9,032 nt of DNA from contig DIEU01000022.1 in the NCBI GenBank assembly GCA_002418775.1, forward strand, positions 1 to 9,032, given 5' to 3'. How positions within the stretch are numbered: the stretch's first letter is position 1; each line of letters begins with the position of its first letter. The notes under the pieces are model-generated. The model was not told where the DNA came from, did no database searches, and was given only the letters and a program-made list of their open reading frames with translations. The translations under genes were made by a program, and so were the position numbers. The stretch comes from Firmicutes bacterium UBA5766. Lineage in GTDB: Bacteria > Bacillota > Desulfotomaculia > Desulfotomaculales > Nap2-2B. Positions 1-6,847 of the stretch are shown piece by piece.

Positions 1-213
1 TTGCCGAGAAGAATGAAGTCGCGGTGATTAAAAGAAAATCTAGTGATCACATATATATTATCTAAAATTTCGTCGAAAATATTTTCGGATAAAGAAGGAC
101 TTTTAAAATTTATGTCGAAAAGATGGGGTTTCAATCAGCACTCTTTTTCTTGCTATGTGTCCATTTTAACACACTTGTAAGGGAATTTCACTAGACTTTA
201 TATTATGAAGGCC

Positions 214-271
214 ATCGCGAAGCGATTTCGTTCTTCTTCTGTGTTTAGGAGAGCAAGTAAGCACAGAAGAA
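214..271. repeat. Two adjacent stem-loops before the repeat cluster
   Basis: The first is a short perfect hairpin, atcgc-gaa-gcgat, at 214-226, followed by a pyrimidine-rich stretch. The second has arms 234-247 and 258-271 (ttcttctgtgttta against taagcacagaagaa, one G-T wobble) around a 10-base loop. Neither has a clean T-run on either strand, so they are not textbook terminators. They lie 40 bases before the 37-bp hairpin repeats. They could be the folded end of a decayed transposable element or part of the RNA end of an upstream gene. The structure is seen directly; any role is inference. Confidence 0.45.
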
Positions 272-310
272 CCGCCACCTGATATGTTCCCTAAAAGAGC
301 AACCCAAAGC

Positions 311-458
311 TGTGTCCAGGAAGCAAAAAGAACGTCCCCTTGCTTCCATGTGTCCAGGAAGCAAAAAGAACGTCCCCTTGCTTCCAAAGCTGTGTCCAGG
401 AAGCAAAAAGAACGTCCCCTTGCTTCCCCCTTGCTTCCCAGAACGTCCCCTTGCTTCC
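311..458. repeat. Tandem hairpin repeat cluster (three 37-bp copies plus two truncated copies), REP-like
   Basis: Three identical 37-bp units sit at 311-347, 349-385 and 391-427, separated by only 1 and 5 bases. Each begins tgtgtcca and contains 8-bp inverted arms, ggaagcaa and ttgcttcc, around a 13-base loop (aaagaacgtcccc). In copy 1 the arms are 319-326 and 340-347. Copies 1 and 3 are both preceded by aaagc. Two 5'-truncated copies follow: 427-438 keeps only the right arm and 440-458 keeps the loop end plus the right arm. A lone tgtgtcc also occurs at 156-162. I recall similar GGGACGTTC-loop hairpins scattered through clostridial and Peptococcaceae genomes near IS200-like (RAYT/Y1) transposases, but this was not searched. 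No transposase is encoded in the window, so these would be non-autonomous copies. Confidence 0.8.
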
Positions 459-494
459 CCAGGCGCCTACATTTGACGAATTATGGAACCCTTG

Positions 495-521
495 AGAAGC
501 CTGGCTTTAACCAGGTTTTTT
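495..521 (+). terminator. Intrinsic terminator upstream of lonA
   Basis: The core stem is cctgg (500-504) and ccagg (511-515) around the loop ctttaa, followed directly by six T residues (516-521). The stem can extend outward by G-U and A-U pairs (495-499 with 516-520). The orientation fits termination of plus-strand transcription entering from the left, so lonA probably starts from its own promoter beyond it. The gene it would serve is outside the window. Confidence 0.7.
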
Positions 522-563
522 CTTCTGCTGGGAGTTATTGCTGTAGCAGATTGGCGATCTTTG

Positions 564-572
564 TGCTAAAAT
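564..572 (+). promoter_or_regulatory. Candidate extended -10 promoter for lonA
   Basis: TGC-TAAAAT at 564-572 fits an extended -10 element (TGn plus a hexamer with 5 of 6 matches to TATAAT). No good -35 hexamer is at the right distance: tagcag at 544-549 gives 17-bp spacing but only two matches, and ttggcg at 551-556 is too close. Transcription would start near 579, just after the terminator at 495-521, giving a leader of about 40 bases. No CIRCE or CtsR operator is visible, so classical heat-shock control is not evident from sequence. Confidence 0.4.
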
Positions 573-582
573 GATGTAGTTA

Positions 583-601
583 GTTATTTATTAAAAATAA
601 C
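583..601. repeat. Inverted repeat in the lonA leader, possible operator
   Basis: Seven-base perfect arms, gttattt (583-589) and aaataac (595-601), flank a 5-base AT spacer. It sits between the predicted transcription start and the ribosome binding site of lonA (agaaggga, 607-614). It could be a repressor site or a weak RNA hairpin. In such AT-rich DNA a repeat of this size can also arise by chance, so this is tentative. Confidence 0.3.
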
Positions 602-620
602 CAAACAGAAGGGAGCAGCT

Positions 621-3032
621 ATGAGTTCCAATTTAAAACTACTTCCGTTGCTGCCTTTGAGGGGAGCTCTGGTTTTCCCTTACATGGTTATTCATCTTGA
701 CGTCGGCCGGGAAAAATCAATCCAGGCCGTTGAGGAAACCATGCTCAGGGACAGGATAATTTTTTTGGCTACCCAGAAGGAAGCGCAAGTTGACGATCCT
801 AGCGAAAATGATATCTTTTTGACGGGTACCGTAGCTGAGCTCAAGCAAATTCTAAAGTTGCCCGGTGGTACGATCAGGGTATTGGTCGAGGGGATGTCCA
901 GGGGGAAAATCAGAAAATTCATCTCCGGCGAACCTTATTTAAGAGTAGAAGTTGAAGAGTATCCCGGCGAACATGAAAAAACTCCGGAGATTGAAGCCCT
1001 GATGCGCAACCTGGTCTACCAGTTTGAACAATATGTGAAGCTATCCAAGCGCGTTCCCCCGGAAATGGCGGTTACCATGGTTAACATGGAGGAACCGGGG
1101 CGGCTTGCGGATGTTATAGCCTCGCACCTCACCCTGCGCATCGAGGATAAGCAGCAGATCCTCGAAGCTGTTGACATTGTTGAAAGGCTTGACAAGCTGT
1201 GCGCGTTTGTCGCACGGGAACTGGAAATTGTTGAACTTGAGCGCAAAATAAACATACGCGTTAAAAAACAGATGGAAAAGACCCAAAAAGAATACTACCT
1301 GCGTGAACAGATCAAAGCAATCCAACGGGAGCTCGGCGAAAAGGACGAGCGCATGGCGGAGGCGGAGGAATACCGCCAAAAGATCGCCGAGGCCAAACTT
1401 CCCAAGGAAGTTGAGGAAAAAGCCCTCAAAGAAGTTGAAAGGCTTGAAAAAATGCCTCCCATGGCCGCCGAATCCACCGTCACCCGCAATTACCTTGACT
1501 GGCTGGTTACACTGCCGTGGAGCAAGAGCACACATGACCGTCTGGATATAAACCTGGCTGAAGAAATTCTGGATGAAGATCATTACGGATTGAAAAACGT
1601 CAAGGAGCGGATCCTCGAATACCTGGCCATCCGCAAACTTTCCAAGGACCTGAAAGGTCCTATCCTCTGCTTTGTGGGACCGCCGGGCGTGGGTAAAACC
1701 TCCCTTGGAAAATCAATTGCCAGGGCGATCGAGCGCAAGTTCGTCCGCATTTCCCTGGGCGGGGTGCGTGACGAGGCCGAAATCAGGGGCCACAGGCGTA
1801 CTTACGTGGGGGCATTGCCGGGCAGGATCATCCACGGGATGCGCAACGCGGGCTCCAAGAACCCCGTCTTTCTGATGGATGAGATTGACAAAATGAGCGT
1901 CGACTTCAGGGGCGACCCGTCGGCTGCCCTGCTGGAAGTCCTCGATCCGGAGCAAAACAACAGCTTCAGCGATCATTACATTGAGTTGCCGTTTGACCTT
2001 TCCAATGTAATGTTCATCACCACAGCCAATATACAGTACAACATTCCCAGGCCGTTGCTGGATCGTATGGAATTGATTACGCTGTCCGGATACACCGAAG
2101 AGGAGAAAGTCCAGATTGCCATACGCCACCTTCTACCCAAACAGCTTAAAGAGCACGGCCTCACCCCGGAAATGCTGGTTGCTTCCGAGAACACAATCAG
2201 GAAGATAATCAGGGAATATACGAGGGAAAGCGGCGTCCGCAACCTGGAACGCCAGCTGGCGACCGTATGCCGGAAAGCCGCCAAGCAGATTGTTACGAAA
2301 GACCTGAAAAAAGTCAGGGTTACACCACAGAACCTGACCCAGTTCCTGGGGACCCCGAAATACCGCTATGGGGTCATCGACACAGAAGATCAGGTAGGCA
2401 TGGCCACCGGCCTTGCCTGGACCGAGGTCGGCGGAGAAACTTTAAATATCGAGGTTACCCTTTACAAGGGAACCGGCCGCCTCACGTTAACGGGCAAGCT
2501 CGGCGACGTGATGAAGGAATCCGCCCAGGCCGGTTACAGCTTTGTGCGCAGCCGCGCGGACAGGCTGGGCATCGAAGCCGACTTTTTTGAAAAACACGAC
2601 GTCCACGTGCACATACCCGAGGGAGCAATTCCCAAAGACGGACCTTCGGCCGGGATAACCATGGCCTGCGCCCTTGCCTCCGCCCTGACAGGCCGGAAGA
2701 TAAGGCACGAAGTGGCCATGACGGGCGAGGTCACCTTAAGGGGCAGGGTACTGCCAATCGGCGGCGTCAAGGAAAAAATACTTGCCGCTCACCGGGCCGG
2801 TATAAAGAAGATCCTTCTGCCCGTGGAAAATAAGAAGGACCTTGATGATGTGCCCGTAAATATCAAAAACAAGCTGGAATTTGTCTATGTGGAAAGCATG
2901 GATGAGGTACTTGAGGAAGCGCTGCTGGAAGATAAAATAGAAGAAGAGCCGGTTAACATGAACAACCTTCCGGCAATAATAGATGACATAACATATCAGC
3001 AGCCCGAAAGGGGACCTCAGGTTTACTCATGA
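621..3032 (+). CDS. lonA: ATP-dependent Lon protease (LonA type)
   Basis: This is a cytosolic AAA+ serine protease that degrades misfolded and selected regulatory proteins. The product has 803 residues. Residues 5-200 form the N-terminal substrate-binding (LAN) domain, starting with the typical LPLLPLRGALVFP, and 200-280 are the helical coiled-coil linker. The AAA+ module has Walker A GPPGVGKT at 353-360, Walker B VFLMDEID at 416-423 and a sensor-2 region SGVRNLERQ near 537-545. The protease domain carries the catalytic Ser676 in PKDGPSAG and the partner Lys719 in GGVKEK, 43 residues apart as in E. coli Lon (679/722). There is no membrane segment, so it is LonA and not LonB. The ATG at 621 is set by agaaggga at 607-614. 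The C-terminus runs about 30 residues past the usual end as an acidic, probably disordered tail (about 771-803). The stop overlaps the engB start. Confidence 0.97.
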   Translation: MSSNLKLLPLLPLRGALVFPYMVIHLDVGREKSIQAVEETMLRDRIIFLATQKEAQVDDPSENDIFLTGTVAELKQILKLPGGTIRVLVEGMSRGKIRKFISGEPYLRVEVEEYPGEHEKTPEIEALMRNLVYQFEQYVKLSKRVPPEMAVTMVNMEEPGRLADVIASHLTLRIEDKQQILEAVDIVERLDKLCAFVARELEIVELERKINIRVKKQMEKTQKEYYLREQIKAIQRELGEKDERMAEAEEYRQKIAEAKLPKEVEEKALKEVERLEKMPPMAAESTVTRNYLDWLVTLPWSKSTHDRLDINLAEEILDEDHYGLKNVKERILEYLAIRKLSKDLKGPILCFVGPPGVGKTSLGKSIARAIERKFVRISLGGVRDEAEIRGHRRTYVGALPGRIIHGMRNAGSKNPVFLMDEIDKMSVDFRGDPSAALLEVLDPEQNNSFSDHYIELPFDLSNVMFITTANIQYNIPRPLLDRMELITLSGYTEEEKVQIAIRHLLPKQLKEHGLTPEMLVASENTIRKIIREYTRESGVRNLERQLATVCRKAAKQIVTKDLKKVRVTPQNLTQFLGTPKYRYGVIDTEDQVGMATGLAWTEVGGETLNIEVTLYKGTGRLTLTGKLGDVMKESAQAGYSFVRSRADRLGIEADFFEKHDVHVHIPEGAIPKDGPSAGITMACALASALTGRKIRHEVAMTGEVTLRGRVLPIGGVKEKILAAHRAGIKKILLPVENKKDLDDVPVNIKNKLEFVYVESMDEVLEEALLEDKIEEEPVNMNNLPAIIDDITYQQPERGPQVYS

Positions 3033-3616
3033 ATGTGATCCAGGCTGGTCTTCAAATTTCAGCCGGTAGATTAGACCAATGCCCGGCAGGGACTGAATGC
3101 GAAATAGCCCTTGCCGGGCGTTCCAATGTCGGCAAGTCTTCCCTTATGAACAAACTGGTAGGCAGAAACAACCTGGCCAGGACCAGCGGGACCCCGGGCC
3201 GGACGCAGACAATCAATTTTTACTTGATTAACAAAAGCTTCTACCTTGTGGATCTGCCGGGGTACGGGTTTGCCAGGGCGCCTCAAGAGGCGAGGGCCCG
3301 CTGGGGCCTCCTGGTTGAAAGTTACCTCAAGGGAAGAAAACAGCTCTGCGGCATTATCCAAATCGTCGACATACGCCATAACCCCACAGCGCAGGACCAC
3401 CAGCTTTTTGAGTGGCTGCGTTTCTACAGCATCCCCCATGCGATAGTAGCCACAAAAACCGACAAACTCTCCCGTTCGCAGGCAATCAGGCAGGAAACAA
3501 CAATCCGCCAAGATCTTGCCCTAACCGGTGAAACCCCTCTGATTATTTTTTCCGCAAAAACAGGCCGGGGGAAAGATCAGCTTTGGGATCTGATCGAAAC
3601 CTGGATGGCGCCCTGA
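3029..3616 (+). CDS. engB: Ribosome-biogenesis GTP-binding protein EngB/YsxC
   Basis: This TRAFAC-class GTPase takes part in late 50S ribosomal subunit assembly and is essential in B. subtilis (YsxC) and E. coli (YihA). The product has 195 residues, the normal family length. All G motifs are visible: G1 GRSNVGKSS at 30-38, the G2 region TPGRTQTINF at 55-64, G3 DLPGYG at 75-80, G4 TKTD at 142-145 and G5 SAK at 175-177. The ATG start overlaps the lonA stop as ATGA, and a modest gggg-rich site lies at about 3009-3014. Translational coupling to lonA is therefore likely. The lonA-ysxC order matches B. subtilis, where clpX and lonB lie upstream; here those are replaced by the repeat-rich gap. It probably has no separate promoter. 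Confidence 0.96.
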   Translation: MNVIQAGLQISAGRLDQCPAGTECEIALAGRSNVGKSSLMNKLVGRNNLARTSGTPGRTQTINFYLINKSFYLVDLPGYGFARAPQEARARWGLLVESYLKGRKQLCGIIQIVDIRHNPTAQDHQLFEWLRFYSIPHAIVATKTDKLSRSQAIRQETTIRQDLALTGETPLIIFSAKTGRGKDQLWDLIETWMAP

Positions 3617-3790
3617 TACCTCATGCAAAATATTGTATTATTTTCATTGGACAGGGGCAGAAGGTTTTTGCTTTCTATTTTTCTGCATATACTGATAGAA
3701 AAATAAAATAAATTAACAGATAATTTTAAAAATTAGCTTTGCCGGCGCTGATAGTCAGGCTTAATTATCGAACAAGGAGTGGAGGTTAAT
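3617..3790. promoter_or_regulatory. AT-rich intergenic region with inverted repeat and candidate sporulation-type -10 upstream of prkA
   Basis: This gap separates the lonA-engB and prkA-yhbH operons. It contains a perfect 9-bp inverted repeat, tatttttct (3676-3684) and agaaaaata (3697-3705), around a 12-base spacer. Inside that spacer is CATATACT (3686-3693), which differs at one base from the sigma-E -10 consensus CATACA(A/C)T as I know it from B. subtilis. I see no matching -35 at the expected distance, so the promoter call is weak. B. subtilis prkA is a sigma-E gene, which makes the match worth noting. A weak AT-only hairpin at 3627-3644 follows engB, but there is no strong terminator, so some read-through into prkA is possible. 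Confidence 0.35.
3776..3785 (+). promoter_or_regulatory. Ribosome binding site that fixes the prkA start
   Basis: The run ggagtggagg contains two GGAG cores. The second, ggagg at 3781-3785, is 5 bases before the ATG at 3791. An in-frame GTG at 3779 lies inside this site and would need its own upstream signal, so it is not the likely start. Confidence 0.8.
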
Positions 3791-5686
3791 ATGGATTTTA
3801 TTAAGCGCCTGGAAGATCATCGATCGACGGAAAAGAAGCTTGCCTGGCAGGGTACTTTCCTGGATTACCTGGATGTTGTCAAAGAAAATCCGGAAGTCGC
3901 ACAGCTGAGCCATGCGCGGATTTACGAAATGATCAGGAGCGCGGGAACAGAAGAGATAAACGGGGTTAAAAGCTATAAGTTTTTCTCGTCGGAGATTTTT
4001 GGTCTGGACAAAACACTGGAAAAGCTTGTCGAAGAATACTTCCACCCTGCAGCCCGCCGGCTGGACGTCCGTAAACGGATACTACTTCTAATGGGACCGG
4101 TAAGCGGCGGAAAGTCCACTCTTGTGTCCATGCTGAAGCAGGGACTGGAAAAGTTCAGCCGGAGCTACTCCGGAGGAATCTATGCGATTAAGGGATGCCC
4201 GATGCATGAAGAACCACTCCACCTGATCCCCAAAGCCCTCCGCGAAGAATTTCAAAATGAATACAAGGTCTACATCGAGGGAGAATTATGCCCGTCCTGC
4301 CGTATGATGCTGGAAGAGGAATACGGCGGGCAAATCGAGAAGGTTGCCGTGGAAAGAATTTTTCTTTCTGAAGAAAAACGTCTGGGGATAGGGACTTTTA
4401 CACCTTCCGACCCCAAATCGCAGGACATAGCCGATCTAACGGGAAGCGTCGACTTCTCAACAATCACGGAATTCGGTTCCGAATCCGATCCCAGGGCTTA
4501 CCGCTTTGACGGTGAACTCAATATCGCCAACCGCGGGCTGATGGAATTTCAGGAGATTCTTAAATGCGATGAAAAATTTCTCTGGAACCTGCTCAGCCTT
4601 TCCCAGGAAGGCAATTTTAAAGCGGGCCGTTTCGCGCTGATCTATGCGGATGAAATGATTGTCGCGCACACCAATGAAAACGAGTACAGGGCTTTTATAG
4701 CCAATAAGAAAAACGAAGCCCTACAATCCCGCATTATCATAATCAAAATACCCTACAACCTGAAGGTGAGCAAAGAGGTTAAAATATACGAGAAATTAAT
4801 CCGCCAGAGCGACCTCAAAGACATCCACCTTGCCCCCCACGCCCTGAAAGTGGCCAGCATTTTTTCCGTGCTATCCAGGCTCAAGGAGAGCAAGAAACAG
4901 GGCATGGACCTGTTTAAGAAAATGAAGCTTTATGACGGCGAGGACGTTGAGGGATTCAAGCAGAAGGACATCATCGAACTGCAGAATGAAGCTCTGGAAG
5001 AAGGGATGAGCGGAGTAGACCCGAGATATGTGATCAACCGCCTCTCATCGGCTCTGATCAAGACCTCGACAAAATGCATCAATGCCCTGGACGTTTTAAG
5101 GGCATTAAAAGACGGGCTCGATCAGCACCCTTCCATAACAAAAGAAGAAAGGGACCGGTTGCTCAACTTTATCTCCGCAGCCAGGAAAGAATACGATGAA
5201 ATTGCCAAAAAAGAAGTCCAGAAGGCATTCGTTTATTCATATGAGGAATCCGCCAGGGTTTTATTCGACAACTACCTGGATAATGTGGAAGCATACTGCA
5301 ACAATACGAAGTTAAAAGACCCGATTACAGATGAAGAAATGAGCCCTGATGAAAAGCTGATGCGTTCCATTGAAGAACAGATCGGCATCTCGGAAAACGC
5401 CAAGAAGGTCTTCCGGGAGGAAATCCTGATCCGCCTTTCCAGCTACGCCAGGAAAAACAAAAAATTTGACTATACATCTCACGAACGGCTGCGGGAGGCC
5501 GTTGAAAAGAAACTTTTCACCGACTTGAAAGACGTCGTTAAGATAACTACTTCTTCCAAGACACCAGATATGGAACAGCTTAAACGCATCAACGAGGTCG
5601 CTTCCAAGCTGATTTCCGAATACGGCTACTGCGCCAACTGCGCCAATGAACTGCTTAAGTATGTAGGGAGCCTGCTGAACAGATAG
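3791..5686 (+). CDS. prkA: PrkA family AAA+ protein (serine protein kinase / sporulation stress protein)
   Basis: PrkA proteins (E. coli YeaG, B. subtilis PrkA) combine an N-terminal AAA_PrkA ATPase with a C-terminal kinase-related domain. They act in the cytosol in sporulation and in starvation or stress responses, and both kinase and protease activity have been proposed. From the ATG at 3791 the product is 631 residues, the same length as my recollection of B. subtilis PrkA, with matching blocks over the whole length. Walker A GPVSGGKST is at 102-110. The conserved block IADLTGSVDFS is near 213-223 and RGLMEFQEIL is near 248-257, the likely Walker B region. The C-terminal part ends in the conserved ELLKYVGSLLNR. 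Two Cys pairs, CPSC (167-170) and CANC (614-617), are absent from the B. subtilis protein as I remember it. The stop overlaps the yhbH ribosome binding site, so the two genes are cotranscribed. Confidence 0.95.
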   Translation: MDFIKRLEDHRSTEKKLAWQGTFLDYLDVVKENPEVAQLSHARIYEMIRSAGTEEINGVKSYKFFSSEIFGLDKTLEKLVEEYFHPAARRLDVRKRILLLMGPVSGGKSTLVSMLKQGLEKFSRSYSGGIYAIKGCPMHEEPLHLIPKALREEFQNEYKVYIEGELCPSCRMMLEEEYGGQIEKVAVERIFLSEEKRLGIGTFTPSDPKSQDIADLTGSVDFSTITEFGSESDPRAYRFDGELNIANRGLMEFQEILKCDEKFLWNLLSLSQEGNFKAGRFALIYADEMIVAHTNENEYRAFIANKKNEALQSRIIIIKIPYNLKVSKEVKIYEKLIRQSDLKDIHLAPHALKVASIFSVLSRLKESKKQGMDLFKKMKLYDGEDVEGFKQKDIIELQNEALEEGMSGVDPRYVINRLSSALIKTSTKCINALDVLRALKDGLDQHPSITKEERDRLLNFISAARKEYDEIAKKEVQKAFVYSYEESARVLFDNYLDNVEAYCNNTKLKDPITDEEMSPDEKLMRSIEEQIGISENAKKVFREEILIRLSSYARKNKKFDYTSHERLREAVEKKLFTDLKDVVKITTSSKTPDMEQLKRINEVASKLISEYGYCANCANELLKYVGSLLNR

Positions 5687-5698
5687 GAGGAGGTTTTT

Positions 5699-6847
5699 AT
5701 GCCCCTGTACACAATAATCTCTCGTGAGGACTGGTCTTTGCATCGCAAGGGTGAAATAGATCGCCAGCGTCACCATGACAAAGTAAAAGAAGCGATTAAA
5801 AAAAACCTGGCCGACATAGTGAGTGAGGAAAGCATCATTATGTCGGACCAGGAGAAAATTATCAAGGTGCCCATCCGCACTCTGGATGAATTCCATTTCC
5901 GGTACGACCAGGGAAAGCAATCCCACTCCGGGCAGGGGAACGGAGACAGCAAGGTCGGAGACGTGCTCGGTTCCGACCCTCAGGGCGGGGCAGGGCGTGA
6001 AAAGGGGGCGGGGGACCAGCCGGGTGTTGACTACTATGAAGTTGAAATCACTCTTGAAGAACTGGCCAGAATCCTTTTCGAGGATTTGGGCCTGCCCTAC
6101 CTTGAGCCCAAAAAGAAACCGGAACTTACCTCGGATTCCGTTGAGTTTAAGGATATCCGCAAGAAGGGAATCAGCAGCAATATCGACCGCAAACACACCA
6201 TTTTAGAGGCAATCAAAAGAAACGCCCTGAAAGGCAATCAGAACCTCAAGGAAATTACCAAAGAGGACCTGCGCTATAAAACCTGGGACCTCACCCAAAA
6301 GCATGAGTCCAATGCCGTTATCCTGGCCATGATGGATACCTCGGGATCGATGGGCATTTTTGAAAAATATATTGCCCGCAGCTTCTTTTTCTGGATGGTG
6401 CGCTTTTTAAGGACCAAATACGAAAACGTCCAAATCAGATTCCTGGCTCACGACGCCGAAGCCAGGGAAACTACTGAAGAAGAATTTTTTACCAAAGGGA
6501 CCAGCGGCGGAACGCGCTGCTCCACAGTCTACAAACTTGCTCTTGAGATCATTGAAAAGAGGTACAACCCTTCCGACTACAACATCTATGCTTTTCATTT
6601 TTCTGACGGCGATAACTTGGGCTCGGACAACGAAGCGTGCACACGCCTGATCAATGAACTTTTGAATTTATGCAACTTTGTCGGCTACGGCGAAATAGAA
6701 AGCAGCTATTTTTACACCAGCACCTTAAGGACGGCATACAGGAGAATTGATCATCCGAGGTTTACGGTTGTGACGATTAAGGATAAAAGCGGCGTCTACC
6801 CGGCTTTGAAAAAGATCTTCAGCCCGGTTGATGAAAAACCCGCTTGA
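5699..6847 (+). CDS. yhbH: YhbH family protein (DUF444, von Willebrand A-like)
   Basis: This is the usual partner of PrkA (E. coli YeaH, B. subtilis YhbH). The molecular role is unknown; it is linked to sporulation or stress and is probably a metal-dependent adaptor. The product has 382 residues. The N-terminus has the family-typical SREDWSLHRKGEIDRQRH (8-25). Residues about 72-108 form a Gly/Ser/Asp-rich, low-complexity, probably disordered linker, which is common in this family. The VWA-like domain begins near 200 with the MIDAS motif DTSGSMG (213-219), a Thr in SGGTRCS (269-275) as a likely second MIDAS ligand, and SDGD (302-305). There is no signal peptide or membrane segment. The ATG at 5699 follows aggaggagg (5685-5693), which overlaps the prkA stop. 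No spoVR gene follows, although prkA-yhbH-spoVR is a common order in spore formers. Confidence 0.94.
   Translation: MPLYTIISREDWSLHRKGEIDRQRHHDKVKEAIKKNLADIVSEESIIMSDQEKIIKVPIRTLDEFHFRYDQGKQSHSGQGNGDSKVGDVLGSDPQGGAGREKGAGDQPGVDYYEVEITLEELARILFEDLGLPYLEPKKKPELTSDSVEFKDIRKKGISSNIDRKHTILEAIKRNALKGNQNLKEITKEDLRYKTWDLTQKHESNAVILAMMDTSGSMGIFEKYIARSFFFWMVRFLRTKYENVQIRFLAHDAEARETTEEEFFTKGTSGGTRCSTVYKLALEIIEKRYNPSDYNIYAFHFSDGDNLGSDNEACTRLINELLNLCNFVGYGEIESSYFYTSTLRTAYRRIDHPRFTVVTIKDKSGVYPALKKIFSPVDEKPA

Larger units (their letters stand above)
1..620. other. Gene-poor region upstream of lonA
   Basis: No convincing gene lies here. The first part (1-200) is AT-rich. One plus-strand frame is open from base 3 to a TAA ending at 65, reading AEKNEVAVIKRKSSDHIYII, which could be the tail of an upstream gene but is too short to support. 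Just after it is a perfect 14-bp palindrome at 74-87 (cgaaaatattttcg). Two hairpins follow at 214-271, then the hairpin repeat cluster at 311-458, an intrinsic terminator at 495-521 and the lonA promoter area at 540-620. Short open frames across 166-574 on both strands read through the repeats and have repeat-derived, low-complexity translations, so I treat them as artefacts. The mix of hairpins, repeats and a terminator suggests an old insertion between lonA and whatever plus-strand gene lies to the left. Confidence 0.6.

Noticed and set aside
3..65. C-terminal end of an upstream gene (20 codons, plus strand)
   Set aside because: Open only at the window edge; too short to tell from a chance open frame.
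132..146. Possible CIRCE half-site (cagcactc)
   Set aside because: There is no matching second half (gagtgctaa) at the required spacing, and it lies almost 500 bases from lonA.
311..427. CRISPR array
   Set aside because: The repeats are separated by 1 and 5 bases, not by spacers of 25-40 bases, and no cas gene is present.
284..574. 96-codon plus-strand ORF and a 73-codon minus-strand ORF over the repeats
   Set aside because: The translations are built from the nucleotide repeat (recurrent RKQKERPLAS-type text), lack ribosome binding sites and cross the terminator and lonA promoter region.
1041..1583. Minus-strand 180-codon ORF inside lonA, and other long antisense ORFs in lonA and yhbH
   Set aside because: These are antisense shadows of well-conserved coding sequence, with no ribosome binding sites and no recognisable domains.
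3779..3790. Upstream GTG start for prkA
   Set aside because: It falls within the Shine-Dalgarno sequence of the ATG at 3791; that ATG gives the family's normal N-terminus and 631-residue length.
5312..6196. 294-codon minus-strand ORF across the prkA-yhbH junction
   Set aside because: It is antisense to two strongly supported genes. Its length follows from codon bias, and it has no recognisable domain.
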